The notes beneath the pieces are model-generated. The model saw only the letters and a list, made by a program, of their open reading frames with translations. It had not been told where the DNA came from and ran no database searches. Position numbers and translations under genes: made by a program. From assembly GCF_003086295.3 (NCBI RefSeq), contig NC_092044.1:2816843-2880842 (forward strand): a stretch of 64,000 nucleotides of DNA, given 5' to 3'. Source of the stretch: Arachis hypogaea. Taxonomy: Eukaryota > Streptophyta > Magnoliopsida > Fabales > Fabaceae. This document shows, piece after piece, positions 21,097 through 32,047 of the stretch. Each line of letters starts with the position of its first letter. Position 1 is the stretch's first letter.

Positions 21097-22320
21097 TTAG
21101 GGTTTGATTAACTGAATTTGGGATGAGCTATTTGTAAGGCCAGGATATAGTGGTGAAACTAAGCTTTCGTGATAAATAAAGACGGACAATCCTATTGAAG
21201 GAGTAGGTTTCAATAGAGGAAATTCAAAGCTACCATTATCCAAATTATACAGAACTATCCTTGAAGGTGTTGCAACCGCCACAAGAATATTGTTTCCCCA
21301 GATATACAATGGACGTAAATGATAATCAGATAGACGCGGAAGGCAGGGGATGATGGCCAATTTAGTCCAAGATTCAGGCACTCCATACTCCATCATGATC
21401 CACACGAACCAATGAGTTTTCTCATGATTAAAACAATATGAAAGGCAGTTCCTCAGCACACATAACCGTGGGAAGAAGAAGATTTTACCATGCGGATCAC
21501 TGAAGGGCAGGGAAAACTCACTAAAAGTCTCCTTCACCAAGTCAAGGGAAAAAACCAAGCAACCCAGGATGGCATGGCTACGAATCCAGCTAAGAGTGGC
21601 GGTGCCAGGCACAAATACCCCTTTATCATCACCCATTATGCTGTTAAATGGGATCTCTTGAATGGCTCTATTGGAAGGGTTGCGGCAAAATGTATAAATT
21701 CTAGTGTTATATTCCCCCATGTGATTTACAATCCCAACAAACTTGTAGTTGTCATTCACATGATCATAGCCGAAGCCGCAAACCGATAAGAAATCTCCAC
21801 ATCCCACCGATGGGGGTGTCAATAATCCAGTACAGGGATTCCACAACCTGACAAAGATGTTGATGCCATCAACATGAAACAGCAAGCACAGCAATCCATT
21901 GCAAGAGCCAATAACTCTGTGGTTACGTCTCTCCTCGAAGAGAACGACTTCCGTAGGTTTGGAAGGGTTCTCGACCAAGGAGCGTAAGGAGAAATCTCCG
22001 AATCCGTAGCTGCAACTATGATGATAAGCAACTCGTGGCCCACTCAAACTTGGACCCGCGGCGGTTGAATGTTGAAGATGGTCTTTGGCGAATTGAGAGC
22101 TGGAAATTAGGGTTTTCCATGAACTGCACACTCTCTGTAACCGAACCAGTGACCTTGCTGGAAGCCTCAACAAGATTTCCCTAATGAGTTCATCCGGAAA
22201 GAACAGCAGCGGCTGCGATTGCGTTACCGTTGAAGACAGCGACCGTTTTGGGGCGTTTATGGTGACTCTTGAAGGCTTCATCTTCCTCTCCCTCTCGTAA
22301 TAATCATGTGGCTGCTCCAT
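21097..22320 (-). CDS. F-box protein, complete, single exon
   Basis: 407 codons. The F-box lies at about residues 41-82 (FPDELIREILLRLPARS, then RVCSSWKTLISSSQF), followed by an F-box-associated β-propeller-like region with IGSCNGLLCLL (about 140) and LWNPCTGLL (about 160), VCGFGYDHV and SWTKLAIIP. Length and layout fit the CPR1-like F-box/FBA group, which couples target recognition to SCF ubiquitin ligases in nucleus or cytosol. The start Met is shared with the copy at 1-789, and homology continues upstream, so the start is well supported. No break is seen. The substrate is unknown; these families expand quickly by tandem duplication and many members are lineage-specific. Confidence 0.92.
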   Translation of the reverse strand: MEQPHDYYERERKMKPSRVTINAPKRSLSSTVTQSQPLLFFPDELIREILLRLPARSLVRLQRVCSSWKTLISSSQFAKDHLQHSTAAGPSLSGPRVAYHHSCSYGFGDFSLRSLVENPSKPTEVVLFEERRNHRVIGSCNGLLCLLFHVDGINIFVRLWNPCTGLLTPPSVGCGDFLSVCGFGYDHVNDNYKFVGIVNHMGEYNTRIYTFCRNPSNRAIQEIPFNSIMGDDKGVFVPGTATLSWIRSHAILGCLVFSLDLVKETFSEFSLPFSDPHGKIFFFPRLCVLRNCLSYCFNHEKTHWFVWIMMEYGVPESWTKLAIIPCLPRLSDYHLRPLYIWGNNILVAVATPSRIVLYNLDNGSFEFPLLKPTPSIGLSVFIYHESLVSPLYPGLTNSSSQIQLIKP

Positions 22321-23663
22321 AACAACTTAAAGAGAGGTTAGCGGCGGCCACGACGGCGAAAAGGTTTAGCTTCACAAACTTTGAACTTCCCGACTGCACT
22401 ACAGTAGAGTAGGTACTTGACAATTTCCAATTCCTATTTCTTTTTCCGTGGGCCACGTGACTGCGTGTGCCTTTCAAAAAGAGTTAAATAACCAAAAAAA
22501 ATTCAAAAATTAATCCCGCTATTTTTTTTTGTAACATAAAAGACTTGACTACTTGAGTGATTTTTTATGAATTTTTTTTAAATAGAAAAATTTTATATTT
22601 GAATATTTTATATACAAATATTTTAATTTATCTACTATTTTTAGTTTTATACTTTTATTACTAAAATTTTATCAAACATATTAAAATAATAAAAATAATT
22701 TTTAAAAAAAAAATCTTTTTATATAAATTTAATTTCAACCAAATAAACTCAAAGTGAATTATCCATCTCAAGCAAGTAAGGGCATGGTGGATATCCGTAC
22801 ACTCGGATAATATTGTTATTCTTATTCAAAATTATTCATACACTCGGATAATATTGTTATTCTTATTCAAAATTATTCATACACTCGGATAATATTGTTG
22901 TTCTTATTCAAAATTATTCATCATAGTCATAGCTCTCACGATGATGTAAATTCTATCACTCTCGTATAATTCATTTGATTATGTCTCTCTTGATTTCAGT
23001 ATATAGTATTACTCAATAGCAAATCTTCAAATAAGTTTTTTCTCTTTATTTTACATGTTTAAATATCTTTGGTTTTTTTATTAATGGATTTGAGTCAAAT
23101 TGATTCATGCCTTGTTTCATTTTTCTTTAAAATTTCTAATATAAAATTTGATGACAGAAAGAGGTTGAATTGTTGCAAAGGTTGTAGGAAAAAAGGATGG
23201 GTTGACTTCTGTGATTATGTAGGTAAGAAAAAAGAATAAAAATCAGTTTCTAAGTGACAATGGACAAAACCAGTTCTAACTTCTAAATAACAATCCAAAA
23301 ACCAAAATGTTGAAAACCAACATGGAAGAACATAATATGAAACTGTAGTCATTAAATTATGGGATATTACAGTTTCTATTTTCTTTCTTCCCTTAACTTA
23401 ACCCTAAAAATGATAACTTGTCATACAAAAATAGAACTTGAGACTAGAAAAAATTAACTCTAATTGTAAATGAACACCAGTAAATGATAGTCATTCCTTA
23501 ATATCCTAAATAAAGCAGAAAAATTGCTGTGACATTGTGATTTAGCAATGGGGAACAATCATGTCAACAGAAAGTATAGTTTTGCAGCCCTACACCAAAT
23601 CTGAAAAAAACTATATAATCATTCAACTAGAATAGCTAGAAACTAAATAGGGCGAGAAAGCCT
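22321..23663. other. Intergenic DNA between F-box genes
   Basis: The first ~900 bp are homologous to 790-1610 (the upstream region of the other copy). 23250-23645 is the repeat shared with 19120-19500. The divergent promoter elements are not resolvable by eye. Confidence 0.5.
22798..22920. repeat. Three tandem copies of a 41-bp unit
   Basis: The unit starts TACACTCGGATAATATTG and recurs at 22798, 22839 and 22880, nearly identical (one A/G difference in the third copy). It is absent from the homologous place upstream of the first F-box copy. Confidence 0.93.
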
Positions 23664-25019
23664 TTACCAATAGAGGAATTCACTTGGAAGAGATTGTAGA
23701 CATGGGTTTTTTATGACTTTGATGAGTTTGATCCAACGCATTTCAGATGTGCTACTTAGAAGACCACAATGTGATGGAGAAACCAAGCTTTCATGATAAA
23801 CATGGAATCGCTTCGCCGCCATCGAGTGCTTAGACAAAGGAGCAACTTTCATCATGCCATCCCTGTGGCCATCAATGACAGGGAACTTAAAGTTGCCATG
23901 GTTTAAGTTATACCTAATTATTCTTGAATAAGGAGCAGCAGTCCCCAGAAGAACATCATTTTCCCAAAGATACAGAGGAGTAACGTGTATGTTAAGGTAC
24001 TGTGGGATCATGGCCAATTTAGTCCAAGATTCAGACACTCCATACTCCTTCATCAACCACACAGGGCAATGAGTTCTATGTTCACAACAAATTGCAAGGT
24101 AGTTCCTCAGCACACATAACTTTAGGATTTTGAAATGACAATACATATCCTTATGATTAGGTGGGGAAAACAAACTATGAGTCTCCTTCTCCAAATCAAG
24201 GGAAAGAACCATGGGATTAAAAGCACCATCACCTGGAACAATCCAATTAAGAGTTCCGGTGCCGGGGACGAATACCCCTTCCTTATTCTCTATATATCTG
24301 GCCTTAAATGCCATATCCTGAATCTTTCTCCATGAAGAATTCAATCCAAATGTATATACAGTGGTTGCAGATTTATGAGGTTTTAGTGTTTTCTGTTCCT
24401 CATTTACAATTCCAACAAGCTTGTAACTGTCACTAACATGGTCATAGCCGAAGCCACAGACATTCAACAAACCCTCAAATTCCAGTTCTTGAGATGTCAA
24501 TCCAGTGCAGGGGTTCCACAAGATGACATTCACACGGTTGTGGAACTTATTATGATCAGCATCAACCAAGCAGAGTAATCCATTGCAAGAGCCAATAATG
24601 TTGTAGTCACGTTTTCCCTCGAAGCAAAACCCTTCCGTAAAAGGCTTCTCGAACACGGATCGTACGGAGAAATCTCCGAATTGGTTGTGTTTATGCCACC
24701 ATCTAGGATAAGCGATTCGTGGCTCGCTCAAGCTTGGTTCTGCGGCGGTGATTGAACGGCGAAGATGATTGCTGGCGAATTGGGAGCTGGAAATTAGGGT
24801 TTTCCATGAATTGCAGACACTCCTTAACTGAACAAGCAACCTCGCTGGAAGCCTCAGCAGGATTTCAGTGATGATCTCATCAGGAAGACATGGAGGCGGT
24901 GTTGCCGAAGGATGGAGATGCTCCGCGGTGGTTCTTAAAGCCTTCCCCTTCCTCTTGATAACGTCGTTGTCGGTGTCGTCGTCCTCATCGCGTGGCTGCG
25001 ACGTTGCTCTTCCTCCCAT
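23664..25019 (-). CDS. F-box protein, third gene of the cluster
   Basis: The F-box begins LPDEIITEILLRLPARL, then SVCNSWKTLISSSQF. An F-box-associated region follows with IGSCNGLLCLVD, LWNPCTGL, VCGFGYDHV, SESWTKLAMIP and LYLWENDVLL. I prefer the Met at 25017-25019 (MGGRATSQ), giving 451 codons and a leader before the F-box similar in length to its paralogues. The frame extends upstream to an earlier Met at 25100 (478 codons), which is possible. The acidic/basic leader is unlike the other two genes. No break is seen. It is the probable source of the relic at 19500-20060. Confidence 0.88.
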   Translation of the reverse strand: MGGRATSQPRDEDDDTDNDVIKRKGKALRTTAEHLHPSATPPPCLPDEIITEILLRLPARLLVQLRSVCNSWKTLISSSQFASNHLRRSITAAEPSLSEPRIAYPRWWHKHNQFGDFSVRSVFEKPFTEGFCFEGKRDYNIIGSCNGLLCLVDADHNKFHNRVNVILWNPCTGLTSQELEFEGLLNVCGFGYDHVSDSYKLVGIVNEEQKTLKPHKSATTVYTFGLNSSWRKIQDMAFKARYIENKEGVFVPGTGTLNWIVPGDGAFNPMVLSLDLEKETHSLFSPPNHKDMYCHFKILKLCVLRNYLAICCEHRTHCPVWLMKEYGVSESWTKLAMIPQYLNIHVTPLYLWENDVLLGTAAPYSRIIRYNLNHGNFKFPVIDGHRDGMMKVAPLSKHSMAAKRFHVYHESLVSPSHCGLLSSTSEMRWIKLIKVIKNPCLQSLPSEFLYW

Positions 25020-25100
25020 CCTCTGTAATCTGCACTGAAAATTCCAATCTCTTTGGAGCGTGTAGGGGTGCCTCTCTGTAAATTTTTTTATGTTACTCAA

Positions 25101-27098
25101 GATTAAAAATTAAAATGATAAAAACGTTTTAAAGAACTTTTGAAGTTTTAACATGTGATAAATAAATTTAATTTTGATGTATTCAATTACATAAAGTCAT
25201 CAAGCAAAAGTAATTATTTAATATTAAAATTGGATAGTTCGATTTTTGTTTTCAAAAATAAAAAAATTAAAATATAAATCAAATCCTCTGGTTTGTAATT
25301 TATTTTTTCTCTTCAAACAAATCGAATCATCCGATTTGATTAATATCAATTAAAAAAAATCAACGTCATATAAAAAAAATATTCAATCTTCCAATAACAA
25401 CATATTACACATATTTTATCAATATAAAAAAATTAACCCGTATTTTACACTATCATCAAAATTAAATTTGTGATAAAATAATTAAATATTTAAAAATTCA
25501 CAACAGTGTACAAAAATACGTATATATATCTAATAAAAAAATATAAAGAATCAATTTTAATTAATTAGCATTGGTCAATTTTAATATTTATATTTGTAAT
25601 TTAAAATTTAAGATTAAAAATTTATAATTTATAATATAAATTTTAAAATAAATAAAATAATTTTTAAAAAATTAATTAATAACTTGATGTTAATTGAAAA
25701 ATTTAATTATTTAATATTATTTTTAGTTTATATTCTATAAAATATTTTAATGTTTCAAAATATTAGAAAATTAATTTTTAGTAAAATAAAGAGTAATATT
25801 CAAAAAAATTCAAATTTTGACTAAATAAATTCAATTTTTGATGAAATTACCTGAAAAAAATTATGATCTCAAGAAAATTAACTCTTATTAATAATTTATT
25901 TTAAAAAATTATGTATATATTAAAAGTTAATTATTAAATAATTATATATTTATGTATAAATATATGTATTATTTAATTTATTTTTAATATATATTTTATA
26001 TTTAAATATATATTTTTTATATGACTGATTTGGTGGTAAACTTTTGGTAAAACCTTGGCATGGTTGTTTTAAAAAGTAGTAACTTATTTTTAAAACTTAG
26101 ATAGTTAATTCTTCTATGACATTATTTTCGGAAACAACTAACAATAGTTACCTTTTTATAAACTATTAGAAACTAATTGACATATTATTTGTGTATAATT
26201 TGGGTGATATGCTTTAAACAAAGCTGTCTAATGTCTAGTGTTCAGGTCAAATTTATTATCTATGATCATTCTTTTATGCTGTTAAGTTGTTAAGATTATG
26301 CAGTTTGCTCAGGAATCCAAGCCTTATCCCACTGAACTGATTTCGTTGGAAGAAACCAATCAATGTATCATTTTGTTGCGCTAACTGGGGCTTGGTTTGG
26401 TAAAGTTTTTTGAAAAGATGTTTGTGTTCGTTTTATGTTTGGTAAATCAAAAAGTTTATTTATTTGTTAATTCTAAAATCTTCTAACTACTATGGAGTAT
26501 GGACCCTTTAGATGTTAGCCAGTTCTGCATAACAACCGGGAACCAAAATGTTGAAAATCAACATGGAAGAACATAACATGAATGAATGATCATTAAAATA
26601 TGGGATATTATAGTTTCTAATTTCTTTCTTCACTAAACTTTACCCTAAAACAATAACTTGTCATCTAAGATTATCATAAGTTCAGAACTTGATACAACTA
26701 AAAGAAGATAAAAAGAACTTTCATAGACTCATACAGCAATGAGTTCTAAATAATCTATAAATCTATTCTTTTTCATATCATTGAGAGATCATCCAAAAAC
26801 AATACAATTTCTCTATGGAGTAAATTTGAATCTTTATTACCTTCAGGCATACCTTACATATCTGCATCCATAACCTGCTTATATCTATTACTAGCCAAAA
26901 ACTTGTAAACAAAAATAAGGCTATCCAAATTGGTTGTTGCTCCCCATATAATACACCCTTTAATCAACTATAAAACAATTCAACTAGCCAACTAATCCTT
27001 GCTTTTCCTTAATTATCATCATGAACCCAAACTTCACCTCTTCCATCTTTCACATGAATTTAGTTGACAAAATAAAGTGACAGATTATTGGCTCAACC
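25101..27098. other. AT-rich intergenic DNA
   Basis: About 2 kb of very AT-rich sequence with no open frame of note. 26520-26680 is a diverged third copy of the repeat at 19120 and 23250. The rest shows nothing I can name. Confidence 0.5.
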
Positions 27099-29982
27099 TT
27101 AAGTACCTTTATGAATTTGACCACCATGACCAAATTCAGTTAACTCTTTCTCCTTTGGTCCAATTTCCTCACTCTCATTCCCCAATTCATTTCCTTCAAT
27201 TGAACCCTTTTCATCACTTACCTTTGATACTACTTGATCAGATGTAGGTCCATAAGCCCAACTACACAACAGATAATACAATATATTAACAGCACTAATT
27301 GAAGCAAGAACCCAATAGTACTTATCATAATGACCCTTGTTAATGTTATCTGAAATCCAATCTTCTTTTCCACCTCTAGAAGTGAGGTTTTGCACCATGC
27401 TGAATACTAAGGAAGATACCACATTCCCTGCAGCCATTCCCAATCCGACAAGAGACGAAGCAACACTTGACATAGTCTTAGGAAACTCTGTGTAATAGAA
27501 CTCATTCTGGCCTATTGCATTGAATGCTTCAGCTATGCCACCCAAGATAAGTTGAGGGAAAAGCCACATTGCTGACATCTTCAACACTGCATGAGGATCA
27601 TTAATGTGTCCTTCCTCGATTGCTCTTCTTCGCCTTGTGGTCTCGACGATAGCACCGGTTACAAAGTGGAGAAAAGAGAAGAACAGGCCTAGTCCTATTC
27701 TTCTTTTAGCAGTGATCCTAACTTGTTTCCCTCTGAGCTTGGATGCTAGAGGAATAATGGCACGATCATAGAGAGCAATCCATAAGAATATTGTAACTAT
27801 CATGATCACACTAAAAGAACCTGCTGGAACTTCAAAGTTTGAAGTGATGTGTCTGTTGAGTGATTTTGCTTGCAGCAATCCAAATGAGCCTCCAATGCTA
27901 AGAGACATCATGATCCCTGTAGACCATAGAGGAATGACTCTGATGATAGCTTTCAGCTCTTCTACTTGATTTACTGTGCAAAGACTCCATGGATTTAAGG
28001 CCAAGCCATCAGAAGTTATGTCATTTTCTGGATCTCTAATGAGGCATGCTTTGTTCAGAAACCTGAAAAGCACACAAAGCAGTGTCACATGTTCAGTAAT
28101 TTAGTCTTAGATCACTGATTTAGTGAGTTAACTTCGCATCCCAATGCATATACATGACACAATGACAGTGTTTGATCTATGTAGCCGATTCCACTTAGAG
28201 GAAAAAAGGCATTGCTAAGAAGAAGAAATGCACCCTTACTCTCAAACTTAAGAAAAAGCTTACTTCAGAGGAGTTATATTAAAGTGAATATGTGATTTTC
28301 TACCTTAGTTTATCAGATGGAACAACAAATTCAGAGTCCTTCTTATGATGATACATTCCGGCTGAGCTCTGAGCCGGCAATGGAAGCTTCCTGTTCTTAT
28401 AGGACGCCACGATTACTCGAGCAAAGCCGGTGATCAAGCTGCCTTGTATCTTATTCTTGATATAAAGTGGAGAAGCAAGGAAGAAGAAGATAGTAGACAT
28501 GAGCATAAGTGCTGCAGGAACACCAAAACCAAGTTTCCATCCAAGATGATCTTGGATATATACAATGCCAGTGAATGCAATTATGACAGAAATTGATGCT
28601 GAAGCATAATACCAACTGAAGAAAATTTCCAAGGCTCTTTGGTTATTAGGGTTGTCCTTTTTATTCACTTGGTCTGCACCAAATGCTAGGGAGCATGAAA
28701 GGCCTCCATTTCCAATGGACATGAGAGCAAAGGCTGAGAGTAACATTGCCATCTGTGGATTCGTCGCCGACTTACATTTTCCGGCTGCTGGATTGCAAGG
28801 TGGAGGCCTTGCCTGAGGGATCATGGCAGTTAGCCACATGAGTGCCAATCCCTGCAACAAAAGGAAGAAAAAAGATTAAGAATGTTTTCAACATTTCTGA
28901 GGTGATTAGATAAGTGAAAACTGAAAAGTTAGTATTTAGTCTTTGTTGGAGAATTAGTACATTGAAATAGTGATCTTGTCTTACATTTCATGAAACTCTG
29001 ATCTTCGATAACAAATAACAGAAAACAAAAATATTTATATTGCTATCATGAACAAATTTTGAGTACCCTCCATGCCCTCTAAGCATAATTCATTTGACAT
29101 ATTAACATTAAAGAGAACTACATCTGTTTTTCATCTACCTTCCCTCTTAAATTTATTTTCTTACTATTTTGGCAATAATTGAAAGGAACAGAACAAGACA
29201 AGCCTTTTGGGAGATCTAACTTAAACTACTTAAGTGCAACAACAACAACAACAACAACAAAGCCTTGTCCCACTAAGTGGGGTCGGCTACATGAATCAAA
29301 CGACGCCATTGTGCTTTGTCATGTATCATGTCTACAGAGAGACTGTTTACATGTAGATCTCGTTTGACCACCTCATGGATGGTCTTCTTAAAGTAAGGTG
29401 TCACTTAATCCGAGTTTACTAATGTAATTAAGACCAAACTACTTACACTTGAATTTCCAACACTACCCTTCCCTCCTCAAGTAATTTCTTTTCTTACATG
29501 ATAATAATTGAAGGGCAAAAAGGACAATTATTGATTGAACTCATAAGGTTGAAAAAAAGATTATTTACCAGAAAAGTGATTATGGATCCTAATCCAACAG
29601 CAAGGAAGCGACCCAAATAAGAATCAGCAATGAAAGCACCAACCACAGGTGTGAAATGGCTTGTTGCCTGTGATAGAAGGAGTATCTGAGTTGCTTTGTC
29701 CAAATGGAGCTTGTAACTCCCCATCAAATATAACACCATGTTTGGCAAAAGACCAATTGTTGCAACACTTGCAAGTGCTTCATTTGCTGCCATTATTAAC
29801 ACAAACCAAACAAATTAAAAAAACAAATCACATAACACAATAATTATGTTAAGTTTTAACTTGTAAGTACCTATGATGAAAGGCATGGTAACAAGACCAC
29901 CCTTCTTTTGTGGTTGTGACATGTTTTGGTGAGAAGCCATTTCCACTTCACTTGTGGAATGCTCAACTTCTTCCTTCTCCAT
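27099..29982 (-). CDS. NRT1/PTR-family (NPF1-like) transporter, 4 exons
   Basis: Exons on the minus strand are 29871-29982, 29569-29786, 28304-28851 and 27099-28062; all introns are GT-AG and phases match, giving 613 residues. Motifs include FIIANEALASVATIGLLPNMVLYL in helix 1 (split here: FIIANEALASV, then LLPNMVLYL), GAFIADSYLGRF, NPNNQRALEIFFSWYY and GQNEFYYTEFPK near the C-terminus, typical of the 12-helix proton-coupled POT/NPF family at the plasma membrane or tonoplast. The wording of helix 1 and the WLTAMIPQ loop suggests clade NPF1, whose members carry nitrate or hormones; the substrate cannot be inferred. Odd point: the usual ExxE[K/R] proton-coupling motif reads E40-A-L-A43-S44. Intron 2 carries a LINE fragment. 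Paralogue at 46834-49489. Confidence 0.93.
29236..29390 (-). mobile_element. 3' end fragment of an RTE-type LINE
   Basis: A (CAA)n run on the plus strand, (TTG)n on the minus strand, is followed by AGCCTTGTCCCACTAAGTGG and GGTCGGCTACATGAATC. This is a repeat I recognise as the common 3' terminus of plant LINEs ending in TTG repeats. The element is truncated at its 5' side and lies in intron 2 of the NPF gene, in the same orientation as the gene. Confidence 0.65.
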
Positions 29983-30727
29983 TGAAAACTTGTTTCTACT
30001 TTCTTGTGGAGAAAAAGAGTGAAAATCTTAAATAGAACTTGACATGCAGCAGAGATAATAATTAAAAGGAAGAAAAAATAATTTGCTTAATGAAGTGTGA
30101 TGTCATAGCTTGTGTAATGAGTGGGAAATGGGAAAGTGAAGAATGATAAGCGTGTGTGCATAGATAACACAGCTCAAGTAGTGAACCACCTTTGGACCAT
30201 GTTTCTGTCTTGTCCCAACATTATTCATTAATTATTACTAATTAATAAATTCATTAATTAAACTAGGATACATACATTTTGGAATAATCTATGATGGGGC
30301 CATCTATTTGAGATTTTTTTTTAAAAAAAAAAGAGTAAAATCTATGATACTAATAATAGAAAGTTTGACATTTCTTTTTAATAAATACATTGGAAGTTAA
30401 ACTATATCTTTTAATTTTTGGGATAAAATTTTCCAAAATAGAAATCTTAACAACCACTAATAATTTGAGAAATTCAAAATAGCAAACTTCGCTTTAAATA
30501 ATTTGACAAATATATTATTCGTACATAAAAATTAGTCATCAAAAACCACCACTAACGTATTTATGTATAAATATATATGCGGTTTAATTTATTTTTAATG
30601 TGTATTTATATTTTAACAAGAATTTAATTTTGATGGGTCAACAATGTAAAATATTTTATAGTTTATATTGAAATCAAATGAAAATAATAATTTAGTTTAT
30701 AATGGAACATATAATTTAAGTTAATAT
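29983..30727. other. Promoter-side intergenic DNA of the NPF gene
   Basis: AT-rich DNA upstream of the transporter. No specific regulatory site could be supported. Confidence 0.35.
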
Positions 30728-30922
30728 TAAGAGTTTAATTTTGATGCGTCAACAGTATAAAATATTTTATAGTTTATACAGTCATTTAATTATATCTATT
30801 TTTTTGAACGAGCATTCAGACAATAAATGTAAAAAGTAATTATTTTTACCAACCTATTATTATGTAATTAGATTCACACATAAAATTATTTAATATTGAC
30901 AATGCATCAAAATTAAATTTTA
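30728..30922. mobile_element. Small AT-rich MITE-like element
   Basis: The left end, TTTAATTTTGATGCGTCAAC at about 30732, is repeated in inverted form at the right end (TTGACAATGCATCAAAATTA, about 30896-30915), enclosing ~195 bp without coding capacity. Similar inverted ends occur at 33205-33365 and 43146-43310. Confidence 0.5.
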
Positions 30923-31249
30923 ATACTAAATAAACATCGAGTTTGATAAAATCAATATCAGTAATTCTCTATTGAATTTGGCTTTAGAACAATAACAACC
31001 AAGTCGTAACATACATCTTTTTAAAAAAAAGTTAGCACATTTTTTAGATTATTTTGTGTCAATTATGTGACGTTTTATTTCCTATTTAAAAGATGAAAAC
31101 TCTTTCAAAAACTAAAATTTTATTTCTTTTATATATTAATATGAACAATTAACGAACGGATGAAAAAAATATGTAAAACTATGAAGCATGAATATGAAAC
31201 ATGAGACATGACACGATGTAAGACATATTTACATTAATTTCAAATTTTT

Positions 31250-31252
<3 letters not shown>

Positions 31253-31307
<55 letters not shown>
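31253..31307. repeat. (TA)n microsatellite
   Basis: Uninterrupted TA repeat of about 27 units. Confidence 0.97.
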
Positions 31308-31806
31308 CTGATAAATTATAATATTTAATATTTTATTAATCATATAATGTATTTTTAAATATAAATTATATTTTATTAATATTAAATATAAATTAATTTT
31401 TGTATATTTTAATTTTTTTTAATCATGTAATGTATTTTTAAATATAATGAACTAACAATACAATTAAACATATAGATGTATAATCATATTAATTGAATAT
31501 ATCCAATTACGTTTAAAGAATTTTTATTTTTATTAAAACACAATTAAAAAAAAAAAACAAAAATATGCATGTGGATTGTGGAATGAATTGCAGAGAAACG
31601 TCATAGATAAGATGCAAACATGGCAACTAAAAGAATGGTATGTACGGTTAATTTTTGTATATATTGTATGAATCACTTAAATATTGGGTGATTCAGTGTT
31701 TAACAAATTTTTGGAATGACACAAACAACTAGTTAAAGATGTATTATAAAAAAAAAAAATTACTCGTAAAAATACAAATAACTATTTTTGTTTGTAACAC
31801 GAATGT

Positions 31807-31808
<2 letters not shown>

Positions 31809-31865
<57 letters not shown>
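31809..31865. repeat. (TA)n microsatellite
   Basis: Uninterrupted TA repeat of about 28 units directly abutting the SINE at 31867. Confidence 0.97.
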
Positions 31866-31866
<1 letters not shown>

Positions 31867-31868
<2 letters not shown>

Positions 31869-32047
31869 TTTACCCAAACGGTATTTTTCAACTCGACAGG
31901 TCAAGGACTAATCCGTCGCGGATCTGAGCTCCATTTAAGGATCTGTCGCTGGCCAATAAATTAATGCATGCACAAAACAAGGTTCGAATTCTCGACACTT
32001 GTTTAAGTGGATGAGTGAGTTAATCTCTCAACCAACCCAAGTTGGTT
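31867..32047 (-). mobile_element. tRNA-derived SINE, minus orientation
   Basis: Read on the minus strand it begins AACCAACTTGGGTTGGTTGA (tRNA-like A-box region), has a B-box-like GAATTCGAACC about 50 bp on, then a tRNA-unrelated body with GAGCTCAGATCCGCGACGG. I recognise the body as a family abundant in legume genomes. There is no coding capacity; mobilisation would use LINE enzymes. Insertion in or next to a (TA)n tract makes target duplications unreadable. Confidence 0.7.

Noticed and set aside
22798..22920. CRISPR-like spacing of repeats
   Set aside because: The units are contiguous tandem copies with no spacers, in plant DNA.
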